A stretch of 64,000 nt of DNA from Motilibacter deserti (GTDB taxonomy: Bacteria; Actinomycetota; Actinomycetes; Motilibacterales; Motilibacteraceae), in the NCBI RefSeq assembly GCF_011250635.1, contig NZ_JAANNP010000004.1:62001-126000 (forward strand), read 5' to 3'. Below, in pieces: positions 53,103-61,955 of the stretch (position 1 is its first letter; each line of letters starts with the position of its first letter). Below the pieces are notes generated by a model, which worked only from the letters and a program-made list of their open reading frames with translations, was not told the origin of the DNA and ran no database searches. The translations under genes were made by a program, and so were the position numbers.

Positions 53103-53384
53103 GTGATCCGCCGTCAGCGCACTGGGGAGCATGAGTCCGTCAAGGTCACCTTCGTGATCGACGAGGCGGCCCACGAGGGCCCGGTCTCCGTGGTCGGCGA
53201 CTTCAACGACTGGAAGCCCGGCGCCCACCTGCTGCGCCGGCGCAGCAACGGGACGCGCAGCGTCGCGGTGACGCTGCCGGCCGGCCAGCCCGTCCGCTTC
53301 CGCTACCTCGGTGACGGCGGCCGCTGGTTCGACGACTCCGACGTGGACCACCTCGACGGGCACGGCGGGCTGATCACGCTCTGA
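53103..53384 (+). CDS. Isoamylase N-terminal/CBM48-like small protein
   Basis: 93 residues: VKVTFVIDEAAHEGPVSVVGDFNDWKPGAHLLRRR then VRFRYLGDGGRWFDD. The GDFNDW motif is the glycogen-binding CBM48/early-set signature, here as a free-standing domain. GTG 53103 after GAGGGGA. Possibly a glycogen-associated adaptor; function not established. Confidence 0.85.
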   Translation: MIRRQRTGEHESVKVTFVIDEAAHEGPVSVVGDFNDWKPGAHLLRRRSNGTRSVAVTLPAGQPVRFRYLGDGGRWFDDSDVDHLDGHGGLITL

Positions 53385-53481
53385 CCCGCGCGCCGCGGCA
53401 GGACCCGACTAGGCTCGGCAGCCAATTCCTACGGGGCGGCTTCCTGGCCCTGGAGTCCAGCGCCCTCGACGCGGAGGCACG

Positions 53482-54591
53482 ATGACCGAGCAGCTGCTGG
53501 AGACCGTGGCCCGGGTGGCCGAGCCCGACGAGGCCGTCTCCATCGACGAGCTGCGCCTCGCGGCGCGCAACTCCGGGCTCCCGCTGGAGGCGCTGCGCTA
53601 CGACGTGACGCCCCTCGGCATGCACTACCTGCTCGTGCACTACGACATCCCGCACGTCGACGCAGGAGCCTGGACGCTGCGGGTGTCGGGAGCCGTGGAG
53701 CGCGAGCTCGCCATCTCCCTAGAGGAGCTGCGCAGCCGTGAGCGCGTCACGACACGGGTGACGCTGGAGTGCGCGGGCAACGGGCGCGCCCGGCTGCTGC
53801 CCCGGCCGGTCAGCCAGCCGTGGCTCGAGGAGGCCGTCGGCACCGCGGAGTGGACGGGTACGCCCCTCGCGCCGCTGCTGGCCGAGGCGGGGCTGCTGCC
53901 GTCCGCCGTGGACGTCGCGTTCACCGGGCATGACCACGGCATGGAGCGCGGCGTCGAGCAGGACTACGCGCGGGGCCTGTCGGTGGCCGACGCCACCGCG
54001 CCCGAGCTGCTGCTCGCGTACGAGATGAACGGCGTCCCGCTGCCGCCGCAGCACGGGGCGCCGGTCCGGCTCGTGGCTCCGGGGTGGTACGGCATGGCCT
54101 CGGTCAAGTGGCTGCGCGAGATCACCGTGCTGGAGGAGCCGTTCGACGGGTTCCAGAACACCGTGGCCTACCGGCTCAAGCAGTCCGCGGACGAGCCGGG
54201 CGAGCCGGTGACCCGGATCCGGCCGCGCGCCCTGCTGCAGCCGCCCGGCTTTCCCGACTTCATGACGCGGACCCGCCTGGTGGACACCGGCCGCCACGTC
54301 CTCACCGGGCGGGCCTGGTCGGGGATGGCCCCGGTGTCGGGCGTCGAGGTCAGCACGGACGGCGGCGCCACCTGGGCCGCTGCCTCGCTCGGGCCCTCCG
54401 CCGGTCGATGGGCCTGGCGCTCGTGGTCCTACGAGTGGGAGGCGGCCGAGCCGGGGGCGGCCGTGCTCTGCTGCCGCGCGACGGACGAGGCCGGCAACGT
54501 CCAGCCGGTGGAGCAGCCGTGGAACCGGCAGGGCATGGCGAGCAACCTCGTCCAGCGGGTGCCGGTCGTGGTGCGCGCTCCCCAGACCTGA
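53482..54591 (+). CDS. Sulfite-oxidase-like molybdopterin enzyme
   Basis: 369 residues. The Mo-domain (~40-240) has the cofactor Cys in VTLECAGNGRARL and VRLVAPGWYGMASVKWL; the C-terminal Ig-like dimerisation domain has VSGVEVSTDGGATWAAA and WSYEWEAAEPG. No heme domain and no twin-arginine signal, so probably cytoplasmic and acting on sulfite or a related oxo-substrate. GGAGG before ATG 53482. Confidence 0.92.
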   Translation: MTEQLLETVARVAEPDEAVSIDELRLAARNSGLPLEALRYDVTPLGMHYLLVHYDIPHVDAGAWTLRVSGAVERELAISLEELRSRERVTTRVTLECAGNGRARLLPRPVSQPWLEEAVGTAEWTGTPLAPLLAEAGLLPSAVDVAFTGHDHGMERGVEQDYARGLSVADATAPELLLAYEMNGVPLPPQHGAPVRLVAPGWYGMASVKWLREITVLEEPFDGFQNTVAYRLKQSADEPGEPVTRIRPRALLQPPGFPDFMTRTRLVDTGRHVLTGRAWSGMAPVSGVEVSTDGGATWAAASLGPSAGRWAWRSWSYEWEAAEPGAAVLCCRATDEAGNVQPVEQPWNRQGMASNLVQRVPVVVRAPQT

Positions 54592-54593
54592 CC

Positions 54594-55259
54594 TTGGCCG
54601 TCGGGCACGGCCTCGCGGCGCTCCTGCCGCCCGGTGTGGTCGTTGTCGAGGCGTACGACGACAGCGAGCCGGCGCCGCTGTTCCCCGCCGAGGAGGCCCT
54701 CGTCGCCCGCGCCGTGGCCGGGCGCCGCGCCGAGTTCGCGACCGGCCGGCGCTGCGCCCGCGACGCGCTGCGGCGTCTCGGCCTCCCGGCGGCGCCGATC
54801 CTGTCCGGGCCGCGGCGCGAGCCGGTGTGGCCCGAGGGGGTGGTCGGCAGCATCACCCACTGCGCCGGCTACCGCGCGGCGGTGGTGGCCCTGGCCCGCG
54901 ACGTCGCCGCGCTGGGGATCGACGCCGAGCCCGACGAGCCGCTGCCCGCCGGGGTGCTCGACGTGGTCGCGCGGCCGGCCGAGCGCGACCGGCTCGAAGA
55001 GCTCGCCCGCGGACGTCCTGACGGCAACTGGGACCGGGTTCTCTTCAGTGCCAAGGAGTCGGTGTTCAAGGCGTGGTACCCGCTGACCGGAGCCCCGCTC
55101 GAGTTCGACGAGGGCGACGTCGTGCTGAGCTGCGACGACGGCACGTTCGCCGTGGCCCCGCTTCCGCGTACGCCGGTGCCCGGCGCGCCGCGCACGCTCG
55201 CCGGCAGGTGGGGAGCGGTCGGCGGCCTCGTGCGCACCGCCGTCGTGCTGCCGGCCTAG
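54594..55259 (+). CDS. entD: 4'-phosphopantetheinyl transferase (EntD/Sfp type)
   Basis: 221 residues. Signatures: EFATGRRCARDALRRLG, VGSITHCAGYRAAVVAL, LGIDAEPDEPL (Mg-binding Asp/Glu) and the catalytic FSAKESVFKAWYP. This is the EntD-like branch that primes siderophore carrier proteins with coenzyme A. It lies 40 kb from the siderophore genes but is the only PPTase in the window. TTG 54594 is the likely start, two bases after the sulfite-oxidase-like stop. Confidence 0.9.
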   Translation: MAVGHGLAALLPPGVVVVEAYDDSEPAPLFPAEEALVARAVAGRRAEFATGRRCARDALRRLGLPAAPILSGPRREPVWPEGVVGSITHCAGYRAAVVALARDVAALGIDAEPDEPLPAGVLDVVARPAERDRLEELARGRPDGNWDRVLFSAKESVFKAWYPLTGAPLEFDEGDVVLSCDDGTFAVAPLPRTPVPGAPRTLAGRWGAVGGLVRTAVVLPA

Positions 55260-55359
55260 CCGTCCTCCGTGCCACGCAGCCCGCTTCTGGCGCGGCCGGG
55301 CGTCGCCGTCCTCATCCGGCGAGGGCGTCGGGCGCGGTGGAGGTGGGTACGCCAGCGGC

Positions 55360-56097
55360 GTGATCGATTCGGGATGGCCGCGGCGCCTGTGGCTGGCGCG
55401 GCACGGCGAGAGCATCGGCAACGTCGCGGACCGCGCCGCGCGCGCGGCCGGGGCACCTCGCCTCGACCTCTCCACCCGGGACCCCGACGTGCCGCTCACC
55501 GACACCGGCCGGGCGCAGGCGCAGGGGCTCGGGGAATGGCTCTCGCGGCAGGCGGAGCCGCCGACCGTCGTGCTCTGCTCCCCGTACGCGCGGGCGAGCT
55601 CGACCGCGGAGATCGCGCTGCGCGCGGCCGGCCTGGAGCTGCCGCTCGTGCACGACGAGCGGCTGCGCGAGCGCGACCTCGGCGTCCTCGACGGGCTCAC
55701 CGGCACGGGCATCCGGGAGGCGCTGCCGGAGGAGGCCGCGCGCCGGGACCACCTCGGCAAGTTCTACTACCGGCCGGCGGGCGGGGAGTCCTGGTGCGAT
55801 GTGGCGCTGCGCGTGCGCAGCCTGCTCGCTGATCTGCGCTCCGACTCGGCCGGGCAGGACGTCCTCGTCGTCGCCCACGAGGCCGTCGTGATGGTTTTCC
55901 GCTTCGTGATCGAGGGCCTCGGCGAGCAGGAGGTCCTGGCGATCCAGAAGAACGACACCCTGGCCAACGCCGCGGTGACGACCTACGAGCTCAAGGACGG
56001 CGCGCTCGCGCTGCGGACCTACAACGAGACCACGCACTTGGAGGCGCAGGGCGCGCCCGTGACCGACGAGCCCGACGTTCCGGCCCGCGATGTCTGA
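55360..56097 (+). CDS. Histidine phosphatase family protein (phosphoglycerate mutase-like)
   Basis: 245 residues. LWLARHGESIGN (phospho-His), PLTDTGRAQAQGLGEWL, SPYARASSTAEIAL, LRERDLGVLDGL and VVAHEAVVMVFR (second His). Its 3' end overlaps the NAD(P)H-hydrate dehydratase gene by eight bases. Confidence 0.92.
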   Translation: MIDSGWPRRLWLARHGESIGNVADRAARAAGAPRLDLSTRDPDVPLTDTGRAQAQGLGEWLSRQAEPPTVVLCSPYARASSTAEIALRAAGLELPLVHDERLRERDLGVLDGLTGTGIREALPEEAARRDHLGKFYYRPAGGESWCDVALRVRSLLADLRSDSAGQDVLVVAHEAVVMVFRFVIEGLGEQEVLAIQKNDTLANAAVTTYELKDGALALRTYNETTHLEAQGAPVTDEPDVPARDV

Positions 56098-56968
56098 CGC
56101 CGTCGTCGTCACCTCCGGGGTGCTGCGCGAGTGGCCGCTGCCGGCGCCGGGGGAGGACAAGGAGTCGCGCGGGCGGACGCTCATCGTCGGCGGCAGCACC
56201 CGGACGCCGGGGGCCGTGCTGCTGGCCGCCGAGGCCGCGCTGCGCTGCGGTGCCGGCAAGCTCCAGGTGGCGACCGTCGCCTCGCTGGCCCCGCACCTCG
56301 CGGTGGCGCTGCCGGAGGCGCTCGTCCTGCCGCTGCCCGAGACCGCCGGCGGCGGGATCGCTCCGCACGCGGCCGACGCGGTCCTCGAGCTGGCCGCGGA
56401 CGCCGCAGCGGTCCTGCTCGGCCCCGGCATGGTCGGCGAGGACGACACTGTGGACCTCGTCGGCCGGGTGCTCGCGCAGGCCCCGTGCAGCGTCGTGCTG
56501 GACGCGCTCGCGGTCGCGGTGGTCGAGGAGGGCCGGCCCGGGCTGCAGGACACGGCGGAGCGGGCCGTGCTCACGCCCAACAACACCGAGCTCGCCCTCA
56601 TGCTGGGGGCGGACCGTGAGCGGGTCGACCGCGACGTACGCGGGGCCGCGCTCGAGGCCGCCCGCAGGACCTCGGCCGTCGTGACCAGTGGTGGGTCGGA
56701 GTCCTGGACCGCCCATCCGGACGGGCGCACGTGGCGCGACGAGAGCGGCGGCAGCGGCCTCGGGGTCTCCGGCTCCGGTGACGTGCACGCCGGCGTCGTC
56801 GTCGGGCTGGCCGCCCGCGGGGCGGGCCCCGCCCAGGCGGCGGTCTGGGGCGCGCACCTGCACAAGCGCGCGGGGGACCGGCTCGCCGCGTCGATCGGGA
56901 AGCTCGGCTTCCTCGCCCGCGAGCTCCCGGCGGAGATCCCGCGGGTGCTCGCCGAGATCGAGGTCTGA
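56090..56968 (+). CDS. nnrD: ADP-dependent NAD(P)H-hydrate dehydratase (NnrD/CARKD)
   Basis: 292 residues. ESRGRTLIVGGSTRTPGAVLLAAEAALRCGAGKL, LLGPGMVGEDDT, VLTPNNTELALML and GLGVSGSGDVHAGVVVGLAARG (nucleotide-binding GSGDV-G). It repairs hydrated NAD(P)H using ADP. It lacks the fused epimerase domain (NnrE). Confidence 0.92.
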   Translation: MSDAVVVTSGVLREWPLPAPGEDKESRGRTLIVGGSTRTPGAVLLAAEAALRCGAGKLQVATVASLAPHLAVALPEALVLPLPETAGGGIAPHAADAVLELAADAAAVLLGPGMVGEDDTVDLVGRVLAQAPCSVVLDALAVAVVEEGRPGLQDTAERAVLTPNNTELALMLGADRERVDRDVRGAALEAARRTSAVVTSGGSESWTAHPDGRTWRDESGGSGLGVSGSGDVHAGVVVGLAARGAGPAQAAVWGAHLHKRAGDRLAASIGKLGFLARELPAEIPRVLAEIEV

Positions 56969-57065
56969 GCCCAGGCGCTTGCTGTTCACCCGCCGCCGAG
57001 GGGAGGTCACGTATCCGGGCGAACAGGGCTTCCCATGCCCGCAGCGCCCTGATTCACTACGTCGG

Positions 57066-58553
57066 GTGCGCTTCGGAATCGATCTCCGTGCCCTGCCCGT
57101 CGCCGTCGCCGCCGTCGCTCTGGCCGCCTCGCCAGCCGCGGCCGCGCCGGCGGGAGCTGGCACGCGCGATGCGGGGGCCCTCACCCGCGCCGCGATGGCC
57201 GCGACCGTCGACCTCTTCCCGATCCCCACGGCCGACAGCAACCCCCAGGAGATCGTGGTCGGACCGGACGGGAACCTGTGGTTCACCGAGCGGCAGGGCC
57301 ACCGGCTCGGCGTGGTGAACCCGGGGACCGGGCAGATCAGCGAGATCCCGTACGCGTACGAGCCCGACGACCTGGACGAGGACTACGGCCCCGACGACAT
57401 CGTCAGCTCCGGCGGCTACCTGTGGTTCAGCCATGACGTCGGCCGCGCCATCTCGCGCATCGCCCCCGGCGGGCAGATCGCGCTGGTCGACTCCGGACGC
57501 GACAACGACGGCGTCACGGAGGACCTCGCCGCTGCCGCCGACGGGGGAGTGTGGCAGACCGACTCGATCGGGGAAGAGGTCCGCAGGATCAACGGCGCCG
57601 CCACGCAACTGCAGCGCTATCCCGCGGACTACGACGACGGCCCGCTCGTCGCCGTCGGGGACGGGTCGGTCTGGTACGGCGACAGCTGGCGCTATCTCAA
57701 GCACCTGACGCCCGGCGGGCAGCAGGTCAACATCCCTGTCCCCGAGCGGGGTGCCGAGCGGATGAACTCGCTGGCCATCGACGGCAAGGGCCGGGTGTGG
57801 TGGGCGCAGTACGCCCAGGGCGGCATGACCTATCCCGCGCGCGGCGGGACGGTCGGCTACCTCGATGGCACGACCCCCCGCAGCATCAGCTTCGACGGCG
57901 ACTACCTCCCGCACGCGATGGAGCGCGGCCCCGACGGGCTCGTCTACTTCGCGGTCGAGGTCGAGATCAACGACTCGAAGACCGGGATGCTCGTCCGCGC
58001 GAACGCCGACGGGTCGCTCGCCTACGCCTCGTTCGGCAGCTACAAGATCGAGGACTTCACGTTCGCGCCCGACGGCGCACTGTGGTTCCTCGACAGGGGG
58101 GCCAACACCGTCGGCCGCGTCGCCACGGCACAGCTGGCGTACGCCGGCACGCCGCAGCAGGCTGCCGCCCCGCCGACGACACCGCAGCCCCCGGCCCCGC
58201 CGACGCCTCCCGCGCCGCCAATCGTCACCCCGGCTCCGACGAAGGCGCCGAAGCTTGCCCTGTGCGGGCTGAAGGCACGGGGCAGCTGCCGGACGACGGT
58301 GACCAGGAGCGCGGTCCGGGTCGAGCTCACGCTGGACCGGCGGGCGACCGTCACGCTGCGCGCCGCGCCGGTGCGCGGCGCGAAGACCGGGGCGTACAAG
58401 AAGATCTCGGCTCGCACCCTCGCGAAGGGGGAGCGCGCACTGACGTGGAACAAGCGGATCGCCGGCAAGGCGGTGAAGGGCCGCTACCGGGTCTCCGTCA
58501 CCGCGTCGGCGGGCGGGAGGTCCGTGACCAGGACGATGCTCGTCACCCTCTGA
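57066..58553 (+). CDS. Secreted Vgb-like (virginiamycin B lyase family) propeller
   Basis: 495 residues. Signal peptide (1-27, ASPAAAAPAG). Propeller blades follow with NPQEIVVGPDGNLWFTERQGHRLGVV, GGYLWFSHDVGRAISRI and FTFAPDGALWFLDRGANTVGRV. Then comes a Pro-rich linker (~375-400) and a C-terminal beta domain with ALCGLKARGSCRTTVTRSAV. The fold matches streptogramin lyases but the catalytic His residues are not evident, so antibiotic lyase activity is doubtful. Confidence 0.82.
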   Translation: MRFGIDLRALPVAVAAVALAASPAAAAPAGAGTRDAGALTRAAMAATVDLFPIPTADSNPQEIVVGPDGNLWFTERQGHRLGVVNPGTGQISEIPYAYEPDDLDEDYGPDDIVSSGGYLWFSHDVGRAISRIAPGGQIALVDSGRDNDGVTEDLAAAADGGVWQTDSIGEEVRRINGAATQLQRYPADYDDGPLVAVGDGSVWYGDSWRYLKHLTPGGQQVNIPVPERGAERMNSLAIDGKGRVWWAQYAQGGMTYPARGGTVGYLDGTTPRSISFDGDYLPHAMERGPDGLVYFAVEVEINDSKTGMLVRANADGSLAYASFGSYKIEDFTFAPDGALWFLDRGANTVGRVATAQLAYAGTPQQAAAPPTTPQPPAPPTPPAPPIVTPAPTKAPKLALCGLKARGSCRTTVTRSAVRVELTLDRRATVTLRAAPVRGAKTGAYKKISARTLAKGERALTWNKRIAGKAVKGRYRVSVTASAGGRSVTRTMLVTL

Positions 58554-58677
58554 GTGAAACGGCGCAGCACAGATCAGCGAAGCAGCGATCTGCGGCCGGC
58601 CAGCCGGCTCGTCCGGCGCTCGTTCCCGCCCCGCCCGCCCACCGGTGGGGTGCTCGCCCCGACGTGAGGGGGTGCAC

Positions 58678-59010
58678 GTGGACGCACTACGTCCGGCAGT
58701 GCTGGCAATCGTCTTCCTGCTCGAGCTCGTCGCGCTCGCTTGCGTCGCGCGGTGGGGCTGGTGGGTGGGGAAGGGCGGGCTCGCCGGGTCTGCGGTTGCC
58801 GCCGTATCCGTCGTGGCCTGGGCGGTGGTCTGGGGCGCGTTCCTGTCCCCGCGCGCGCGGGTGCCGTTGCCGCCGGGCGGCACGGTCTTCGCCCGCGCCG
58901 CCATGGTGGCCCTCGCGGCGGTCGGCGGCGCGGTCGCGGGCTGGGAGATGCTCGCCGTGGCACTCGTCCTCGGCTGGGTGGCGACGGTCGCCGTCGACGC
59001 TGCGCTGTGA
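58678..59010 (+). CDS. Small membrane protein, DUF2568/YrdB-like
   Basis: 110 residues, four TM helices (about 7-25, 35-55, 68-88, 90-108) with VFLLELVALACVARWGWWVG and WGAFLSPRARVPLPPG, the family motif between helices 2 and 3. Function unknown. GTG 58678 with GAGGGGG upstream; GTG 58672 is in frame. Confidence 0.85.
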   Translation: MDALRPAVLAIVFLLELVALACVARWGWWVGKGGLAGSAVAAVSVVAWAVVWGAFLSPRARVPLPPGGTVFARAAMVALAAVGGAVAGWEMLAVALVLGWVATVAVDAAL

Positions 59011-59134
59011 CCGGCGAGCGCGCGACTTCCGCGCGCTTCCGCCGGTCCTCGCGCAGGCAGGCGATCGTGCCCGGATCGTGACCTGCCCCGCGTTGACCGC
59101 CCGCTGGCCCGCGCAGAAACTGGCGGCCGTCGCC

Positions 59135-59148
59135 TGTTAGCGCTCACA
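59135..59148. promoter_or_regulatory. LacI-type operator before the GH43-like gene
   Basis: TGTTAGCGCTCACA is a near-perfect palindrome with central GCGC, one base from TGTTAGCGCTAACA, the form seen for many LacI-family sugar regulators. It ends 20 bases before ATG 59169. Sugar-induced expression of the secreted enzyme is the inference. Confidence 0.6.
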
Positions 59149-59168
59149 CAAGGTCCGGAGGAGAGTCG

Positions 59169-61853
59169 ATGCAACGTCGCTCGAGAACACCCTTCCCGGG
59201 ACGCGGCCGCGCGGGCGCGCGGCTCGGCGCCCTGGTGTCCGCGGTCTCGCTGTCCCTGCTCGCGGGAACCGTGGCGACCGGGCCGACCGCCGCGCAGGCC
59301 GCCGACGTGACCGAGGGGCTCCTGCTGCACTACGAGCTGGAGGGCGACACGGGCGGGGTCGCGCTCGACGTGTCGGGCAACGGGCGCAACGGGACGCTCA
59401 ACGGCACTGCGGTCGAGACGCCGGGGCAGGGGCTCGCGTTCAACGGCTCCAACACGTACGTCCGGCTGCCGAACAACGTCATGGCGGGGCTCTCGTCGAT
59501 CTCGGTCGCGGCCGACGTCTTCATCAACACCGGGCAGGCCACGCCGTACTTCATCTGGGGCTTGGGCAACTCCAGCGGGTCCAACGGCAACGGCTACCTG
59601 TTCACGACGGGCAACGACTACCGCACGACGATCGCGACCGGCAACTGGACGACCGAGCAGAACACCCGTCCTTCCCCGAGCCGCAACCTGACCCGCGGGG
59701 TGTGGAAGCACGTTGCGTACACCCTGGCAGGCGGCGTGGGCGTGGTCTACGAGAACGGCGTGGAGGTCGGCCGCAACAGCGCGGTCACCATCACCCCGGG
59801 GCAGATCGGCAACGGCGTCACGACCGCCAACTACATCGGCCGCTCGCTCTACTCCGGGGACCGCTACTTCAACGGCCGCGTCCGCGACTTCCGCGTCTAC
59901 AGCCGCGCGCTGGCCTCCTCCGAGGTGGCGCAGCTCGCCAGCACCGTGACCTCGCAGGCCGTCGTGCTCGACAAGGCGTCGCTCGACCTCGGCCCGGTGT
60001 GGGACCTGGAGGGCGACCTGACACTGCCGACGAGCGGGGCCAACGGCTCGACGATCTCCTGGTCGACGAGCAACGCCGGCGTCATCACCAGCGAGGGCCG
60101 CGTGACCCGGCCCGCGGTCGGGGCGGGCAGCGTCCGTGCGGTCCTGACCGCGACGATCACGAGCGGCGGCGTCTCGGACACCAAGGAGTTCGAGGTCCGC
60201 GTGCTCGCGGAGTTCAGCGATGCGGAGAAGGCCAAGCGTGACGCCGAGGCCCTGTTCGTCAACAACGCGGACGACGTCCGCGGCAACCTGACGTTGCCCA
60301 CTTCGGGGAAGTACGGTTCCACGATCTCGTGGTCCTCCGAGTCCCCGGGCGTCGTCAGCACCTCCGGCGTCGTGAACCGCCCCGCCGCGAGGGACGAGGA
60401 GGTGACGCTCACCGCGACCATCACGAACGGCGCGGCGACGGTGGCGAAGCGGGTTCCCGCGCTCGTGCGCAAGCGCCCCGCAGCCGCGCCGCTCAAGGGC
60501 TACGCCTTCCCCTACTTCACCGGCGAGGGCACCGCCAATGGTGAGCAGATCTACTTCGCGGTGAGCCAGGGCAACGACCCGCTGCACTGGCGCGAGCTCA
60601 ACGGCGGCCAGCCGGTGATCACGTCGGACCAGGGCGAGAAGGGACTGCGCGACCCGTTCATCATCCGCTCGCCCGAGGGCGACAAGTTCTACATGATCGC
60701 CACCGACCTCAAGATCTACGGCAACGGCGACTGGACGCGCGCGCAGGCGCAGGGCAGCCGCTACATCGAGGTCTGGGAGTCGACCGACCTGGTGAACTGG
60801 TCCAAGCAGCGGCACGTCCTCGTGTCGCCGAAGGAGGCCGGCAACACGTGGGCTCCCGAGGCGTACTACGACGACGCCCTCGGCGCGTACGTCGTCTTCT
60901 GGGCGTCGAAGGTCTACGCCGCCAACGACCCGAACCACACCGGCAGCCAGTACCAGAAGATGATGTACGCGACGACGCGCGACTTCCACACCTTCACCGA
61001 GCCGAAGGTCTGGTACGACCCGGGCTACGCCGTCATCGACTCGACCGTCATCAAGAACGGCGACACGTACTACCGCTTCACGAAGGACGAGCGCGGCCGC
61101 TCCGCATCGGCGCCCTGCGGCAAGTTCCCGTTCCAGCAGAAGGCCGGCTCCGTGCTCTCGACGAGCTGGACGATGATCAAGACGTGCATCGGCCAGGGCC
61201 AGGTCAGCCAGGCCGAGGGTCCGACGGTCTTCAAGTCGAACACCGAGGACAAGTGGTACCTCTTCATCGACGAGAACGGTGGTCGCGGCTACGTGCCGTT
61301 CGAGACCACTGACCTCGAGTCCGGCAACTGGACGCTCTCGACGAACTACCAGCTGCCGGCCCGGCCGCGGCACGGGACGGTGCTGCCCGTCACGCAGGCG
61401 GAGTACGACCGGCTCTCGGCCATGGCCCCGCAGGCCTGCACCGCGTCGTTCTCCGGACGGGTGAACGGCCCGCTGCAGCTCACGTCCGGTGTGACCTGCC
61501 TGAGCGGCGCCGACATCCGCGGCGCCGTCACGGTCGGCGCGGGCGCGTCGTTGGTCGCCAACGGGAGCAGCATCCGCGGGTCGCTCACGACGTCCGGTGC
61601 GAAGTCGGTCGCGCTCACCGACACGGCCGTGAACGGCACCGTGACCACGACCGGCACGACGAGGCTGCTTCGCATCGTCGACGCCGAGGTCTCCGGGCAG
61701 GTGCGGGTCGACGGGACGACCAGCGCCGTGCCGGCCGACCTCTCCGGTACGGCCGTGAAGGGGAAGCTCTACTGCACCGGCAACGCGGCCGCGCCGACGC
61801 TGGCCGGCACCTCGGCCACGGGCCACGGCTACGGGCAGTGCGCCGCGGTCTGA
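59169..61853 (+). CDS. Secreted LamG + Ig-like + GH43-type glycosidase
   Basis: 894 residues. Signal peptide (about 18-42). LamG/concanavalin domain (~50-255): LLLHYELEGDTGGVALDVSGNGRNG, FNGSNTYVRLP, DFRVYSRALASSEV. Two atrophied Ig-like domains (~265-435): GDLTLPTSGANGSTISWSTS and its repeat GNLTLPTSGKYGSTISWSSE. A five-bladed GH43-like domain (~440-750) has RDPFIIRSPEGDKFYMIATD, NTWAPEAYYDDALGAYVVFWAS and AEGPTVFKSNTEDKWYLFID (Asp/Asp/Glu candidates). The end (~755-894) is a Cys-paired beta repeat. Likely acts on arabinan- or xylan-type polymers outside the cell. GGAGGAG before ATG 59169. Confidence 0.88.
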   Translation: MQRRSRTPFPGRGRAGARLGALVSAVSLSLLAGTVATGPTAAQAADVTEGLLLHYELEGDTGGVALDVSGNGRNGTLNGTAVETPGQGLAFNGSNTYVRLPNNVMAGLSSISVAADVFINTGQATPYFIWGLGNSSGSNGNGYLFTTGNDYRTTIATGNWTTEQNTRPSPSRNLTRGVWKHVAYTLAGGVGVVYENGVEVGRNSAVTITPGQIGNGVTTANYIGRSLYSGDRYFNGRVRDFRVYSRALASSEVAQLASTVTSQAVVLDKASLDLGPVWDLEGDLTLPTSGANGSTISWSTSNAGVITSEGRVTRPAVGAGSVRAVLTATITSGGVSDTKEFEVRVLAEFSDAEKAKRDAEALFVNNADDVRGNLTLPTSGKYGSTISWSSESPGVVSTSGVVNRPAARDEEVTLTATITNGAATVAKRVPALVRKRPAAAPLKGYAFPYFTGEGTANGEQIYFAVSQGNDPLHWRELNGGQPVITSDQGEKGLRDPFIIRSPEGDKFYMIATDLKIYGNGDWTRAQAQGSRYIEVWESTDLVNWSKQRHVLVSPKEAGNTWAPEAYYDDALGAYVVFWASKVYAANDPNHTGSQYQKMMYATTRDFHTFTEPKVWYDPGYAVIDSTVIKNGDTYYRFTKDERGRSASAPCGKFPFQQKAGSVLSTSWTMIKTCIGQGQVSQAEGPTVFKSNTEDKWYLFIDENGGRGYVPFETTDLESGNWTLSTNYQLPARPRHGTVLPVTQAEYDRLSAMAPQACTASFSGRVNGPLQLTSGVTCLSGADIRGAVTVGAGASLVANGSSIRGSLTTSGAKSVALTDTAVNGTVTTTGTTRLLRIVDAEVSGQVRVDGTTSAVPADLSGTAVKGKLYCTGNAAAPTLAGTSATGHGYGQCAAV

Positions 61854-61867
61854 CCGGCGGAGCAGTT

Positions 61868-61902
61868 CGCGGGCCCGTTGGCCGTCTGGCCGCGGGCCCG
61901 CG
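61868..61902 (+). terminator. Hairpin after GH43-like gene
   Basis: Arms CGCGGGCCCG (61868-61877) and CGGGCCCGCG (61893-61902), 15 bases past the stop. Confidence 0.6.
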
Positions 61903-61943
61903 CGTCGCGGGCGCGAGCCCTGCACGCGCAGTGGTCAACGCGG

Positions 61944-61949
61944 TAGCGT
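61944..61949 (+). promoter_or_regulatory. -10 element of leaderless terC gene
   Basis: TAGCGT, six bases before ATG 61956, with no Shine-Dalgarno. Confidence 0.5.
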
Positions 61950-61955
61950 CCCGTC

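Noticed and set aside
57066-58553. Streptogramin resistance lyase (Vgb)
   Set aside because: The propeller pattern matches the family, but the protein is exported, has an extra C-terminal domain, and the catalytic His positions are not evident.
57057-61925. Very long minus-strand open frame (about 1620 codons)
   Set aside because: It is antisense to three well-supported genes (Vgb-like, DUF2568-like, GH43-like). Its composition is Arg/Asp/Val/Gly-rich shadow sequence without any domain. Long false frames are expected at this GC content.
61857-61955. Mn-sensing yybP-ykoY riboswitch before terC
   Set aside because: Under 100 bases are available, filled by the upstream terminator, and terC has a leaderless -10.
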